A stretch of DNA of 64,000 nt from Chitinibacter bivalviorum (GCF_013403565.1 NZ_CP058627.1:372001-436000); one strand, 5' to 3'; shown: positions 24,882 through 34,421, counted from the stretch's first letter. Made by a program: numbers and translations. The notes: generated by a model not told the origin, from the letters alone.

Positions 24882-26474
24882 TTACATCGGGGGTGCAGCG
24901 GCACAAATCACTCGATTTCGACCGGCCTGTTTTGCTTGATAGAGATGACGGTCAGCACGTTGTACCAATGGTGTTAGTTGTGTGTCATTTTGATAGTGAG
25001 TCACACCAACACTAATGGTCATCTGCAAGCCATGCTCTATTTTTTCCCATGGCCATTGCTCAACCATACTGCGCAGTCGTTCTGCGACATCTTGAGCGGA
25101 AACCCCGTTTCGCGAGGGCAGTAAAATTAAAAACTCTTCCCCTCCCCAGCGGCAGACCAAGTCATCCTGACGACAACCCGATTTTAATAGGGCTGCAACT
25201 TGACGAAGTACATAGTCCCCGACTAAATGCCCCCAGCGATCGTTGACTGCTTTGAAAAAATCAATGTCGATCATTAATAATGCGAGCGGTTGACGATGCT
25301 CTGGGTTGGATCTGAGCATATTGCTACTGCGCGCTTCAAGTCCGCGCCGGTTTAACAGCCCCGTTAGCGGGTCTTGAGATGCGATGTGTTCACTGTGTTG
25401 CCGAGCCTCGCGCTCCAAGGAATTTTGCTCGCGCAGGGTTTTATTTTCATTGCGTGTTCTTTCTGCCTCTAATTTAGCCTCCATAATGTGGAGGCGTTGT
25501 GGGGAGGCTTGCCGCAAAATCAAATAGTGGTGCTCATAACCTTGCTGGTGAAATTTAAGCGCGTTTTCAAAATCGCCTTTTTGCTCCAGTGCTTTTGATA
25601 AGCCCAATTCAACTAAATACACCAAATGCGCTGCATTCATTGTTTGTGCAATGTTCAGGCTTGTGCGGAACAATTGTATCGCTGTGTCGATTTGGGCTTC
25701 TTCCAGCGCCAGCAGCCCCAAATTGTATAAATTATGCGCCTCACCCCAATTATTCTGGTGTCGTTGATTGAGCCCTCTGGCTCGCTCTAAGTAGGAGTGG
25801 GCCAAGGGGAAATCGCGCTCGGCCAGAGCTACACGGCCTAAGGTTCCCATTGCTGCGGCTTGATATTCGAGGTTTTTAGCCTGCTGGGCGTAAACCAGTG
25901 CTTGTTTGAGTGTTTTCTTGGCATTGTCAATTTGCTGCAATTCAAATTGATCGACGCCAATATTGATTTCGATGGCGGCCAAAATGGCGGGGTCTTGGCA
26001 TTGGTAAGCGTAATCGCGCGCTTTAGTATGATGATTGAGTGCATGATAAAAATCATCGTGTGCAAAATAGAGTTGCCCCAGACCAATTTGACCCAGAATG
26101 TAGGTGTCTTGGGCATCAATTTCGAGTGCCGCATCAAGGCACTGAAACCAGGCATCTAGCGCATTATCATAGTCGCCCGTGGTATAGCAGGCGCGGGCTA
26201 TTTCTTGTAGACAGTCGGGAATGAGCGTTTTGAATTGATGCAGGTTGGCCATGTAGAGGGCATGCCGCATCAAAGGGAGGCCTTCTTCGGTATTGCCTTG
26301 CAGGCTGATAATACTGCCTTGCAAGAAGATCGATTCGGTAAAGCCCAGATCGTAGCCTAGCTCGATCGCATGGACCGCCGCTTGTTGGGCGCAAGCCAAA
26401 GCTTCGCTAGCATGTTCTCGCAATAATGTTCTGGCGCGTAAATTTAGATTGCTAATGTCTTGTACTGTGCTCAT
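24882..26474 (-). CDS. TPR-repeat diguanylate cyclase (GGDEF)
   Basis: A cytoplasmic 530-residue protein. About eight TPR-like repeats fill residues 10-320, a short coiled coil (EAKLEAERTRNENKTL, about 325-355) follows, and a GGDEF domain occupies about 365-525 with DPLTGLLNRRG, DIDFFKAVND and the active site WGGEEFLILL. GGEEF is catalytically competent, so synthesis of c-di-GMP from GTP is expected. The RxxD product-inhibition site is not clearly present five residues before the motif (RQDDLVCR lies there; it is close to RxxD in form). Two TPR-only paralogues follow upstream. The TPR part probably binds a partner or senses a peptide signal. Confidence 0.93.
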   Translation of the reverse strand: MSTVQDISNLNLRARTLLREHASEALACAQQAAVHAIELGYDLGFTESIFLQGSIISLQGNTEEGLPLMRHALYMANLHQFKTLIPDCLQEIARACYTTGDYDNALDAWFQCLDAALEIDAQDTYILGQIGLGQLYFAHDDFYHALNHHTKARDYAYQCQDPAILAAIEINIGVDQFELQQIDNAKKTLKQALVYAQQAKNLEYQAAAMGTLGRVALAERDFPLAHSYLERARGLNQRHQNNWGEAHNLYNLGLLALEEAQIDTAIQLFRTSLNIAQTMNAAHLVYLVELGLSKALEQKGDFENALKFHQQGYEHHYLILRQASPQRLHIMEAKLEAERTRNENKTLREQNSLEREARQHSEHIASQDPLTGLLNRRGLEARSSNMLRSNPEHRQPLALLMIDIDFFKAVNDRWGHLVGDYVLRQVAALLKSGCRQDDLVCRWGGEEFLILLPSRNGVSAQDVAERLRSMVEQWPWEKIEHGLQMTISVGVTHYQNDTQLTPLVQRADRHLYQAKQAGRNRVICAAAPPM

Positions 26475-26501
26475 GCTGGGCTTTATGATTTTTCGGGCGT
26501 G

Positions 26502-27515
26502 TTATAACAACTCTAGCCGTAATTCCATTGTTTCAAGGTCATTGTCTAGGGTGTTTTCGAGCAATTGCTTGCGCAAGGTGTGGTGCAAAGCGAGATGGCT
26601 TTCGGCCATTTCTGGCTCATTTTGGTGCTGATAAACTTCGGAGAGGGCTTGATGAATATGGTATTGCATATGAATGGCGCCCAAACTGCAGGCTTTATTC
26701 AATGCTTCTAGCAGTTGCTCCCGCGCCAGTTCAATATGATGGCTCGCCAAATAAACCTTACCCAAAGTAACCAAGCAACTGGCTTCGCCCCATTGATTAA
26801 TGTGCATGCGATTGATTTTGAGTGCCACCATCAAGCTCATGCGCGCTTTTTCATATTCGCCATTTAAGAGTTGGATTTGGCCAATCAATGCATATATTTC
26901 GGCTTCATTGCGGTAATTATTATCGGCTTTCACTAAGGGGAGCGCGCCTTTGAGCACAACATGCGCTTCGGCCAATTTATCGCAGCTAATTAGATCGACC
27001 CCGATATTGATCAAAATCGCGGCTTGTAGATGGTAGTCATCCGAGCTGGCTGCAAGCTCTTCGGCACGGCGATGATGGGCAAGGGCGCTTTCAAAGTGAT
27101 CATGTGCATAAAATAATTGCCCAAGCCCGATGTGCGCTTTGATGCGTGTCTCTAGGATAATGGCGCAATCGGGCAAAGTCAGGCAGCGCTGCCAGTGATC
27201 ATTCGCCTTGCCATATTCACCCATCGTGTAATAAGTGCGGGCCAGTATTTGGAGGTACTCGCCTTCTTGTTGCCCGATCGTATTGTTTTCGGTGAGCGCA
27301 CTGATTTCCTGCAGGTAGGAAAGGACTTCTTTGTAATGGCCAAAATCGTAGACGCAGCTCGCGACCAGGCAGAGTGCATTGGCCTCTAGTTCGGCCAGAC
27401 TCAGTGATTGAGCATGTTTGCGCACTTCGAGGGCAATGGCTAATGCCTCAGCACTTTGTGAGTTGATTAGCTTGTTGGCGCGAGCCAGTCGGCGGTGGAG
27501 TTCAGCCTCATTCAT
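26502..27515 (-). CDS. TPR-repeat protein, paralogue of the diguanylate cyclase sensor part
   Basis: A 337-residue protein made of TPR-like helices. It shares IGLGQLFYAHDHFESALAHH and INIGVDLI with the N-terminal half of the adjacent GGDEF protein (IGLGQLYFAHDDFYHALNHH, INIGVDQF), so they are paralogues. It lacks a GGDEF domain and ends ETMELRLELL, the place where the other enters its coiled coil. The ATG at 27515 is chosen over a TTG six codons upstream. It lies 27 bases before the GGDEF gene and is probably in one operon with it. It may compete for the same partner. A lost output domain is the simplest history. Confidence 0.85.
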   Translation of the reverse strand: MNEAELHRRLARANKLINSQSAEALAIALEVRKHAQSLSLAELEANALCLVASCVYDFGHYKEVLSYLQEISALTENNTIGQQEGEYLQILARTYYTMGEYGKANDHWQRCLTLPDCAIILETRIKAHIGLGQLFYAHDHFESALAHHRRAEELAASSDDYHLQAAILINIGVDLISCDKLAEAHVVLKGALPLVKADNNYRNEAEIYALIGQIQLLNGEYEKARMSLMVALKINRMHINQWGEASCLVTLGKVYLASHHIELAREQLLEALNKACSLGAIHMQYHIHQALSEVYQHQNEPEMAESHLALHHTLRKQLLENTLDNDLETMELRLELL

Positions 27516-27582
27516 TGTGGCAGCGTCGATCAATGCATAAAGTGCAAGAATACCACCGCGATTGTCATTTCACCGCAATGTG

Positions 27583-28737
27583 TTATGCCGCTGTGATCAA
27601 AATGGCACGGCAATCTTCTGGCGTTAAATCGAGGTTTTCGCCCAGTTTCAGCCGATTGTGACGGATCAATTGCGTGGCGACGCCATCGGCTGCTGCTTGT
27701 GGGTCAATGTCGTACAAACTCAAGCTAGTAGCTAAGCCCATTTGCCTGAAAAAGGCCTCAGTCGCCTCGATCGCGGCATAGGCTACATCTTGATCGTTTC
27801 CTTCTAAGCCCCAGACCCGGCGCCCGTATTGGGTCAGTTTGGCGGCTTTGCTGGCAAAGCGGTAGCGCCACAGTGCAGGCAGCACTATCGCCAGTGTGCG
27901 TGCATGATCCAGACCAAACAACATGGTGAGCTCATGCCCCATGGCATGGCTTGCCCAATCCTGTGGCTGACCAAGCCCCACCATGCCGTATAAAGCCTGA
28001 TTGGCCGCCCACATTAAATTGGCGCGAGCGGCATAGTTTTCCGGTTCCGCCAGTGTGATCGGCCCAATTTCAATCAAGGTTTGCAAAATGCCTTCGGCTA
28101 ATCGATCCTGTACACGCGCTTCATTGGGGTAAGTGAGGTATTGCTCGATCGTGTGGACAAAGGCATCGACGACACCATTCCCCACTTGACGCGCTGGCAG
28201 CGAATAGGTCAGGGTCGGGTCCAGAATGGCCAGTTTTGGAAACACCAGCGGGTTCTTAAATGACAGCTTGTCTTGGGTTTCGCGACGCGAAATGACCGAC
28301 GCAAAATTGCTTTCTGAGCCTGTCGCTGGCAGGGTTAAAACGGCGGCCAGTGGCAGGGCAGACTTAAGCGGGACTCGATTGCCGATAATGAGCCAGCAAT
28401 CGCCTTGGTGTGGTACTGCCGCCGCGACAAATTTAGCGCCATCAATCACCGAGCCGCCGCCCACTGCAACGATGTAGTCGAGTTGTTCGCTGCGCGCAAA
28501 TTCAACCGCTTGCATCAGTGTTTCATATTCAGGATTGGGCTCAATGCCGGAAAATTCGCGCCAATGGTGCTGGCTGAGCGCGGCGCTAATTTGCGCGTAG
28601 GCGCCGTTGCGTTTAATGCTGCCACCACCATACAGCAGCAAGACTCTGGCTTGAGCTGGAATCAAGCTGGCTAGTTTAGCAATCTGGCCAGCGCCAAATT
28701 CGATTTGACATGGATTGTGAAAACTAAATGCATGCAT
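27583..28737 (-). CDS. yqhD: Iron-dependent alcohol dehydrogenase, YqhD type
   Basis: A 384-residue cytoplasmic NADPH-dependent aldehyde reductase. The N-terminus, FSFHNPCQIEFGAGQIAKL, then YGGGSIKRNGAY and AVGGGSVIDGAKFVAAA, define the group III iron-dependent dehydrogenase nucleotide site. Metal-binding residues lie in NGVVDAFVHTIEQYL and DWASHAMGHELTMLFGLDH. YqhD reduces toxic aldehydes from lipid peroxidation. The ATG at 28737 matches the YqhD N-terminus; a TTG six codons upstream is not used. It sits between two members of the TPR family, so it looks like an insertion into that tandem set. A 49-bp repeat lies just upstream. Confidence 0.93.
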   Translation of the reverse strand: MHAFSFHNPCQIEFGAGQIAKLASLIPAQARVLLLYGGGSIKRNGAYAQISAALSQHHWREFSGIEPNPEYETLMQAVEFARSEQLDYIVAVGGGSVIDGAKFVAAAVPHQGDCWLIIGNRVPLKSALPLAAVLTLPATGSESNFASVISRRETQDKLSFKNPLVFPKLAILDPTLTYSLPARQVGNGVVDAFVHTIEQYLTYPNEARVQDRLAEGILQTLIEIGPITLAEPENYAARANLMWAANQALYGMVGLGQPQDWASHAMGHELTMLFGLDHARTLAIVLPALWRYRFASKAAKLTQYGRRVWGLEGNDQDVAYAAIEATEAFFRQMGLATSLSLYDIDPQAAADGVATQLIRHNRLKLGENLDLTPEDCRAILITAA

Positions 28738-28783
28738 AGCGGAACCTGCGAGCAAGTGGGCGAAATAGGTATTCTAGATGATG

Positions 28784-28832
28784 GGGTATGTGCTTGAGCT
28801 TTATTTCTGACTTAGCTTTGATGTAAATACTA
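28784..28832. repeat. 49-bp intergenic repeat, degenerate copy 3
   Basis: GGGTATGT at the left end and, exactly 49 bp away in register, ATACTA instead of ATACCC. The inner block is TTAGCTTTG. It lies between two minus-strand genes and overlaps the stop codon of the TPR gene. Confidence 0.6.
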
Positions 28833-29849
28833 GGGGAATGTATTTTCGAGCTGAGTTTCGAGTTGTTGCAGACGCTCAAATATTTCGGCTGAACCGAGTC
28901 GATTGAAATGTTCCTGATACAGTCGGTGATGTTTTTCAGCCATCAGGTGGTCATTAATCTGATCGTAGGCGCGAGCCAATACCGCGTGTACCACATGAAT
29001 TTTGCTGGCGCACTCATATTTATGGGCTAATTCGAGCGCCGCTTCGAAGCTCTCTACCGCCGCATGATATTGCTGCTCAGCTTGTTGAATTTTGCCGGTT
29101 ACAATTTTCCAGCTAATTTCACCCCAAGCCCAGTAGCGCACCATGCTGTGCCCCCGCTCTAATAATTGGGTGACTTCCTCGATGCGATCTTGCTCGAGCA
29201 AAATCAGCGTGCGATAACTTAATGCCTCGCCTAAATATTCAAAATGTGCGATTTCTTTGGCTAATGTTTCAGCTTCGGTGATGTAGGCGAGGGCTTGCTC
29301 ATGCTGACCCAATTCACACAAGTCAGCGACCAAATTGATGAGCAGGCGCACATACAGCTCAGTGGGTATTTCATCGTTCACCCATTTCAGCGCGCTTAAA
29401 TGATGGCGCAGTGCATCGCTGTGCATATGAAAGGCAAAATACAATTGACCCAGTGCAATATACGTATTGATGCGCGTTGCGGCAGAAAACCCTTTGTTTT
29501 CAAGGTTTAGGCAATCGCTCCAATAATCAATCGCGGTGGCAAAGTCCCCAGTCGTGTAATGCGCGATACCAATGTAATACAGCAATTGTCCGCGTTCGGC
29601 TTCTAAGTTTTCCGTCTCGGCGATCACTAGGATGCGATGCATAATTTCCAGCGCTTCATGGTAGCGGCCATAAGCGGTGATCATTTCGACCTGATGGTAG
29701 ATCACTAAGACCTGAAACGCGGGGTCTAGGTCGGGCGTGATTAAATCCACGGCTTCATTGGCAAGCTGAAGTGATTTAATCGGGTCGACATAAATCAATT
29801 GCTTGCTTTGATCATAAAGCGCACGGATTTGAGACTGGTTTGAGCTCAT
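28830..29849 (-). CDS. TPR-repeat protein, second truncated paralogue
   Basis: A 339-residue TPR-like protein. IALGQLYFAFHMHSDALRHHLSAL and RLLINLVADLCELGQHEQAL align with the matching parts of the other two TPR proteins of this region. It ends with EIFERLQQLETQLENTF, a heptad-like helix, without an output domain. The ATG at 29849 is taken (MSSNQSQIRALYDQ); a TTG 18 codons upstream gives a longer frame with an unlikely N-terminus. Its function is unknown. Family history with the TPR-diguanylate cyclase suggests a regulatory or scaffolding role. Confidence 0.8.
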   Translation of the reverse strand: MSSNQSQIRALYDQSKQLIYVDPIKSLQLANEAVDLITPDLDPAFQVLVIYHQVEMITAYGRYHEALEIMHRILVIAETENLEAERGQLLYYIGIAHYTTGDFATAIDYWSDCLNLENKGFSAATRINTYIALGQLYFAFHMHSDALRHHLSALKWVNDEIPTELYVRLLINLVADLCELGQHEQALAYITEAETLAKEIAHFEYLGEALSYRTLILLEQDRIEEVTQLLERGHSMVRYWAWGEISWKIVTGKIQQAEQQYHAAVESFEAALELAHKYECASKIHVVHAVLARAYDQINDHLMAEKHHRLYQEHFNRLGSAEIFERLQQLETQLENTFP

Positions 29850-29959
29850 AGGGGCAACTAATCGGGGATATGCAAAGATAACGCTTTCTGGATATTGCTT
29901 CAATGGATATTTCTACAAACTGACGAGCAGTTGTATGCGATCCAAGTGCGGCGCAAAAA

Positions 29960-29984
29960 AACACCCCAGCTGCGCTGGGGTGTT
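29960..29984 (-). terminator. Chitinase terminator
   Basis: AACACCCCAG and CTGGGGTGTT form a perfect 10-bp stem with a 5-base loop. On the minus strand it is followed by a T-run (A-run 29955-29960), about 40 bases after the chitinase stop. Confidence 0.85.
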
Positions 29985-30026
29985 GATTGCTTTGGAATCC
30001 AAAATTAGGGATTCAAAATAGGCCGC

Positions 30027-31679
30027 TTATGGCAACGCTTTGAGTGACGCTGCTGCTGGTTTAGAGAAATTGTAGCCGTCTTTCTTATCCCAGTTAATCG
30101 ACCAAGTCATCACTCCGCGATAATCAGGGTAGGCTTGTTTTGGTTTCACCATGCCGCAACCAACGAGCTTGGTCAGGCAAGTGAGGGTGTCGTTGACGAC
30201 TTGACTGGTCACAAAGCCAGTATTGGCTGAGCTACGGCCGCTTGGTACGCCAAATGCAACTTGATCTGGGCGCAGGCCTTTGAATTCCCAACCCGTGCCG
30301 CCGACAGTTTTGAAGCCCTCGATCAGCATCAGCGAGCCGCCCACCAAACCATCAACAGTGCCTTCATTCAGTGCGCCGTTGGAGTAAGGCGTCCACAAGC
30401 CGCCATTGTTGTAGTACTGAACGTGGATGATGTTCAGATCATCACGCAGCCCATCAATAATGGGCAGGTAAGCGCCCCAAATGCCCGAGTAGGCGACATA
30501 GCCACCTTGAACATAGGGATGCTCAGGTGCCATCGACAGGTAGAAGCTTGGGCCCACTTTGGCTTTAAGCTGTTTCACCGCATCGATCAAATTATTGATG
30601 ATGGGTGAGCCCAGATTGACGCCCGCGCCACTCTCCAGATCCAGATCGATACCGTCAAAGCCATATTTGGTAATGATGGCGTACAAGCTGTTGACAAAGT
30701 TGGCGACGTTTTCTTTGGTCGAAAGCGTCATGCGACCTTCTTGACCACCCAGCGACAAGACGACTTTTTTGCCCTGTGCACGTTTGGCCGCAACGTCAGC
30801 AATAAATTCAGCTTCTGTGCCTGCATTTTTGTCGAGGTTAAATGCAACTGCACCATTGCCTGCGTCATCTGCAAACGAAATCATGATGACATCCCATTCC
30901 GGCGCAACATCGCGGATGCGATAGGTGTCGCCTGATGGATTGGTGAAGTTATGCCAGTAACCGATCAGCGCGTGTTTTGGCAGACCGTTTGGATTTGGGG
31001 TTGGTGTTGGGCCTGCTGGGGTAACGACAGGCGTCACAACAGGAGTCACAACAGGCGTTACAACAGGCGTTACAACAGGCGTGCGAATTGGCGCGCAAGT
31101 TGTTTGCACTGTTGCCATGCCTGGTGCTGAAGTTGGGCAGATAAATGGTGCTGTTGGCGTTGGGCTTGGAGAGATGCTCGGTGTTGGTGTGATAATTGGT
31201 GTCGGTGTTATGGTCGGAATTAATTTCCAAACATCGCTCGCACCCGGTACTTCGCCTTGAGTCCACCATTTGGCTTCGTAAGTCGCACCATTGTAGGTCA
31301 CGCGTTGACCACCGGTGTACACCGCTGCTTTATCCCAAGTGCCGCTGCCCGCTACTGGGGTAACGATAGGTTTGGCTGTTGGCGTCACAATCGGAGCGAC
31401 CGTTGGAGCCGTCGTTGCAGCTGCGGTTGGGCTTGGGGTCGTGTTGCTTGTACCGGTTTCTTTCCACAGCGTTGGCGTTGATGCTGGATTCCAGCCTGCG
31501 CCAACGTAAGCGGTGTGAGTAACGAGTGCGGTATAGGTTTTACCGTTGTAATCAACGCTCACACCTGCGGTGTAGCTATTGCCTTCTTGCCATGTTGCAG
31601 CTTGTACGCCCGCAGCCATTAAGAGGCCGACTAATAGCGCAGCAAAATGCGTACGGCGTGATGATTGACGCTGTTTCAT
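30027..31679 (-). CDS. Secreted chitinase, GH18 with two CBM5/12 modules
   Basis: Cleaves chitin outside the cell. A 550-residue protein with a signal peptide (THFAALLVGLLMAAGVQAA), then a CBM5/12 chitin-binding module (about residues 29-75, TWQEGNSYTAGVSVDYNGKTY), a Thr/Pro-rich linker, a second CBM5/12 (about 113-152, WDKAAVYTGGQRVTYNG), and a long Thr/Pro/Val linker with repeated VVTP units. The GH18 barrel occupies about 238-550 with the catalytic motif YGFDGIDLDLES, in which the last Glu is the acid. Met-Tyr and Trp motifs (MTWSINWD) close the barrel. The start follows GGATGGAGCG. It is transcribed alone, with its own terminator. The VVTP stretch is encoded by a 12-bp microsatellite. Confidence 0.97.
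   Translation of the reverse strand: MKQRQSSRRTHFAALLVGLLMAAGVQAATWQEGNSYTAGVSVDYNGKTYTALVTHTAYVGAGWNPASTPTLWKETGTSNTTPSPTAAATTAPTVAPIVTPTAKPIVTPVAGSGTWDKAAVYTGGQRVTYNGATYEAKWWTQGEVPGASDVWKLIPTITPTPIITPTPSISPSPTPTAPFICPTSAPGMATVQTTCAPIRTPVVTPVVTPVVTPVVTPVVTPAGPTPTPNPNGLPKHALIGYWHNFTNPSGDTYRIRDVAPEWDVIMISFADDAGNGAVAFNLDKNAGTEAEFIADVAAKRAQGKKVVLSLGGQEGRMTLSTKENVANFVNSLYAIITKYGFDGIDLDLESGAGVNLGSPIINNLIDAVKQLKAKVGPSFYLSMAPEHPYVQGGYVAYSGIWGAYLPIIDGLRDDLNIIHVQYYNNGGLWTPYSNGALNEGTVDGLVGGSLMLIEGFKTVGGTGWEFKGLRPDQVAFGVPSGRSSANTGFVTSQVVNDTLTCLTKLVGCGMVKPKQAYPDYRGVMTWSINWDKKDGYNFSKPAAASLKALP
31018..31083. repeat. 12-bp microsatellite in chitinase linker
   Basis: Five or six near-identical 12-bp units (GGCGTTACAACA type) encode repeated VVTP in the linker before the GH18 domain. 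The unit length is a multiple of 3, so slippage changes linker length without breaking the frame. Confidence 0.85.
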
Positions 31680-31876
31680 TTTTTCGCTCCATCCTTTGTT
31701 TATATTTGCGGCGGCAGTTTAGACCGCCGCATCGCCCTGATTTTGTATTCAGGTCACTCGGAATAGTAATAGATGGCCCTAATGCTGACAATGAATGCCA
31801 AGTGCCTGTGTGACTCGGCTAATTATTTATGTTGTTTGTTGGAAGTGTTGTGTACTTTTTGGGCTGGAATGTATCG

Positions 31877-31925
31877 GGGTATTGCCATGCACCTATTGTC
31901 CAATTTGGTTTTGGATGAAATACCA
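31877..31925. repeat. 49-bp intergenic repeat, degenerate copy 4
   Basis: GGGTATTG at the left end and ATACCA in register at the right end, with the inner block TTGGTTTTG identical to copy 7. It lies between the chitinase and accC genes. Confidence 0.65.
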
Positions 31926-31947
31926 TGATGGGTATATTGAGGGCGTA

Positions 31948-31974
31948 AAAAAGGGCAGCCTCGCTGCCCTTTTT
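31948..31974 (-). terminator. accC terminator
   Basis: AAAAAGGGCAG and CTGCCCTTTTT around a CCTCG loop, 20 bases after the accC stop codon. It has T-runs on both strands, so it can work in both directions. Confidence 0.9.
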
Positions 31975-31994
31975 GTAGGTGTGATCTGGATTAC

Positions 31995-33365
31995 TTATAC
32001 TTTCTTGCTTTCAATGGCGAGTCGAATCTCGTCCATATGATGTTCCAGATAATGAATACTTGTACCACCTTTGCCAAATGCCTTATCGAGCAAGAGTTGC
32101 TGGTGCAAGGGGATGTTGGTCTTGATACCTTCAACCACCATTTCCGATAAGGCAATTCGCATCCGAGCCATCGCCTGCTCGCGAGTATCACCATAAGTGA
32201 TGATTTTACCGATCATGCTGTCGTAGGTTGGCGGAATGGTGTAGCCCTGATACACATGCGAATCTACCCGCACGCCTGGACCACCTGGCATGTGCCAAGT
32301 TGTCACCTTGCCTGGACTCGGAATAAATTTAACCGCATCTTCGGCATTAATCCGGCATTCAAATGAATGGCCTTTGAGTTTGACATCGTCTTGCGTGTAG
32401 CGCAGTGGCAAGCCTGCTGCAACGCGGATCTGTTCTTGCACGATGTCGATGCCAGTGATCATTTCGGTCACTGGGTGCTCAACCTGAACGCGGGTGTTCA
32501 TTTCAATGAAATAGAACTCGCCATTTTCGTACAGGAACTCAAACGTTCCCGCGCCACGGTAACCGATCAATTGGCAGGCTGCTACGCAAGCTTCGCCAAT
32601 TTTTTTGCGCTGTTCAGCCGTGACACCGGGTGCAGGGGCTTCTTCGATCACTTTCTGGTGACGACGTTGCATCGAGCAATCGCGTTCACCTAAATAGATC
32701 GCGTTACCGTGCTGGTCAGCCAAAATTTGGATTTCAATATGACGTGGCGTCTGCAGGAATTTTTCCATGTAAACCATGGGATTGCCAAAGAATGAATTGG
32801 CTTCTTGCTTCGTCAGCGCCACAGAGGAGAGCAGATCTTCTTCGGCATGAACGACGCGCATACCACGACCGCCACCGCCGCCAGCGGCTTTGATGATCAC
32901 GGGATAGCCCACTTCACGACCGAGTTTTAAGATTTCTTCTTCATCATCAGGCAGGGCGCCGTCAGAGCCAGGTACACACGGTACGCCAGCTTTTTTCATG
33001 GCGTCTTTAGCGGCAACCTTGTCGCCCATAATGCGGATCGATTCGGGTTTTGGGCCGATAAATACAAAGCCAGATTCTTCAACGCGTTGCGCAAAATCAG
33101 CATTTTCAGACAAAAAGCCATAACCCGGGTGGATCGCTTGCGCTTCGGTCACTTCTGCTGCGGCAATCAGTGCGGGTACATTTAAGTAGCTTAATGCTGA
33201 AGGATTTGGGCCGATGCAGACTGATTCATCGGCTAATTTAACGTATTTGGCTTCACGGTCGATTTCGGAGTGAACCACGACGGTTTTGATACCCATTTCA
33301 CGGCAGGCGCGCAAAATGCGTAAGGCAATTTCGCCTCGATTGGCGATGAGTACTTTATCAAACAT
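31995..33365 (-). CDS. accC: Biotin carboxylase subunit of acetyl-CoA carboxylase
   Basis: Carboxylates the biotin on AccB with bicarbonate and ATP, the first step of fatty-acid synthesis. 456 residues, as in E. coli AccC. The signatures are [20 protein letters not shown], the ATP-grasp glycine loop [14 protein letters not shown], the Lys-rich and Glu metal sites around [16 protein letters not shown], and [12 protein letters not shown]. The ATG at 33365 with GGAG upstream is chosen over a TTG two codons earlier. It is the second gene of the accBC operon, 79 bases behind accB, with a hairpin in the gap. Confidence 0.97.
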   Translation of the reverse strand: MFDKVLIANRGEIALRILRACREMGIKTVVVHSEIDREAKYVKLADESVCIGPNPSALSYLNVPALIAAAEVTEAQAIHPGYGFLSENADFAQRVEESGFVFIGPKPESIRIMGDKVAAKDAMKKAGVPCVPGSDGALPDDEEEILKLGREVGYPVIIKAAGGGGGRGMRVVHAEEDLLSSVALTKQEANSFFGNPMVYMEKFLQTPRHIEIQILADQHGNAIYLGERDCSMQRRHQKVIEEAPAPGVTAEQRKKIGEACVAACQLIGYRGAGTFEFLYENGEFYFIEMNTRVQVEHPVTEMITGIDIVQEQIRVAAGLPLRYTQDDVKLKGHSFECRINAEDAVKFIPSPGKVTTWHMPGGPGVRVDSHVYQGYTIPPTYDSMIGKIITYGDTREQAMARMRIALSEMVVEGIKTNIPLHQQLLLDKAFGKGGTSIHYLEHHMDEIRLAIESKKV

Positions 33366-33392
33366 ATACAAACTCCGTGGGGAGTGAGGTTT

Positions 33393-33430
33393 AGGTGTGA
33401 GGCAGGGGTTTCACCGCCAAGCTCACACCT
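33393..33430 (-). other. Hairpin between accB and accC
   Basis: AGGTGTGAG and CTCACACCT (9-bp perfect arms) with a 20-base loop in the accB-accC gap. There is no T-run beyond it, so it may stabilise or attenuate the message rather than end it. Confidence 0.4.
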
Positions 33431-33444
33431 CACGCTGCACAGAA

Positions 33445-33903
33445 TTAGCCAATAATAAACATCGGTTCGCCGTATTCAACAGGCTGACCGTTTTCAACCA
33501 AGATCGCTTTGATCACGCCAGAATGTTCGGCTTCAATTTCATTGAGCAATTTCATGGCTTCGATAATGCACAGCGTGTCACCTGCGTTGACGGTTTGACC
33601 CACTTCAACAAATGATTTTGCGCCTGGGCTGGCCGAGCGATAGAAAGTACCCACCATCGGTGATTTTTGCGTTTGGCCATCAACCACTGGAGCGGCGGCC
33701 GCAACTGGCGCTGCCGCAGGAGCTACTGCAGCTGGCGCAGGCGCAGCGGCAGGAATGTGATATTGCATAGGTGCTTGCATGAAGCCTTGATTGGCTACGC
33801 TGCGAGTAATGCGAACTTTTTCTTCACCCTCGGTGACTTCAAGTTCAGCGATGCCGGACTCTTCTACCAAGTCGATGAGTTTTTTAAGTTTACGCAGATC
33901 CAT
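33445..33903 (-). CDS. accB: Biotin carboxyl carrier protein of acetyl-CoA carboxylase
   Basis: A 152-residue carrier. The N-terminal helix is [20 protein letters not shown], then an Ala/Pro-rich linker ([19 protein letters not shown]), then the biotinyl domain with [18 protein letters not shown] and the biotinylated Lys in [13 protein letters not shown]. The thumb region of AccB is present. The usual motif is EAMKMMNEIE; here Leu-Leu replaces Met-Met, which is tolerated. It is upstream of accC in the same operon and preceded by aroQ, an order conserved in many gamma- and beta-proteobacteria (aroQ-accB-accC). Confidence 0.97.
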   Translation of the reverse strand: MDLRKLKKLIDLVEESGIAELEVTEGEEKVRITRSVANQGFMQAPMQYHIPAAAPAPAAVAPAAAPVAAAAPVVDGQTQKSPMVGTFYRSASPGAKSFVEVGQTVNAGDTLCIIEAMKLLNEIEAEHSGVIKAILVENGQPVEYGEPMFIIG

Positions 33904-33968
33904 TTATGCAATCCTCTCTGTTAAAGTTGGAATGACTAAGCTCTTTGCGAGCTATCGTTGTTATGAGT

Positions 33969-34421
33969 TTATTGGGCTTTTAGCTTATTAATCGCGAAAT
34001 TAAGCGCATATTCATAGCCTTGCGCACCCAAGCCACAAATCACGCCAGTGGCGAGATCGGAGAAATAGGAGTGATGCCGAAACGCCTCACGGGCGTGAAC
34101 ATTCGACAAATGTACTTCGACAAACGGGATTTTTACGCCAGCAAGTGCATCACGTAACGCAACGCTGGTATGAGTAAATGCAGCCGGATTGATCACGATA
34201 TACGCAATCTGTTCTTGGTAGGCCGCATGAATGCGTTCAATCAGTTCATATTCGCGGTTCGATTGAAAAGTAATGACTTCAACCTGTTGGGCTGCGCCTT
34301 GAGCGATCAAATTCTGATTGATTGCATCAAGCGTCGTATTGCCATAGTGCTGCGGCTCGCGCAGCCCTAGCAAGTTCAAATTGGGGCCGTGCAGAACCAG
34401 GATTTTGTCGTTGAACGACAT
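33969..34421 (-). CDS. aroQ: 3-dehydroquinate dehydratase, type II
   Basis: Converts 3-dehydroquinate to 3-dehydroshikimate. A 150-residue dodecameric enzyme. [20 protein letters not shown] carries the active-site loop and Tyr. [33 protein letters not shown] and [20 protein letters not shown] supply Arg, His and other catalytic residues. The start at 34421 (MSFNDKILV) is preferred to an in-frame ATG 15 codons upstream, because the homology begins here. The next genes are accB and accC. aroE of the same pathway is also in the window but far away (10.4 kb). Confidence 0.96.
   Translation of the reverse strand: MSFNDKILVLHGPNLNLLGLREPQHYGNTTLDAINQNLIAQGAAQQVEVITFQSNREYELIERIHAAYQEQIAYIVINPAAFTHTSVALRDALAGVKIPFVEVHLSNVHAREAFRHHSYFSDLATGVICGLGAQGYEYALNFAINKLKAQ

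Larger units (their letters stand above)
31680..31994. other. Chitinase leader / accC downstream region
   Basis: A 315-base region without a gene. It holds the chitinase leader on the right side of the chitinase gene, a degenerate 49-bp repeat copy and the accC terminator. No clear sigma-70 promoter was identified by eye. Confidence 0.5.

Noticed and set aside
31018..31083. CRISPR-like short repeats
   Set aside because: 12-bp units lie in frame inside the chitinase linker and are simple coding repeats.
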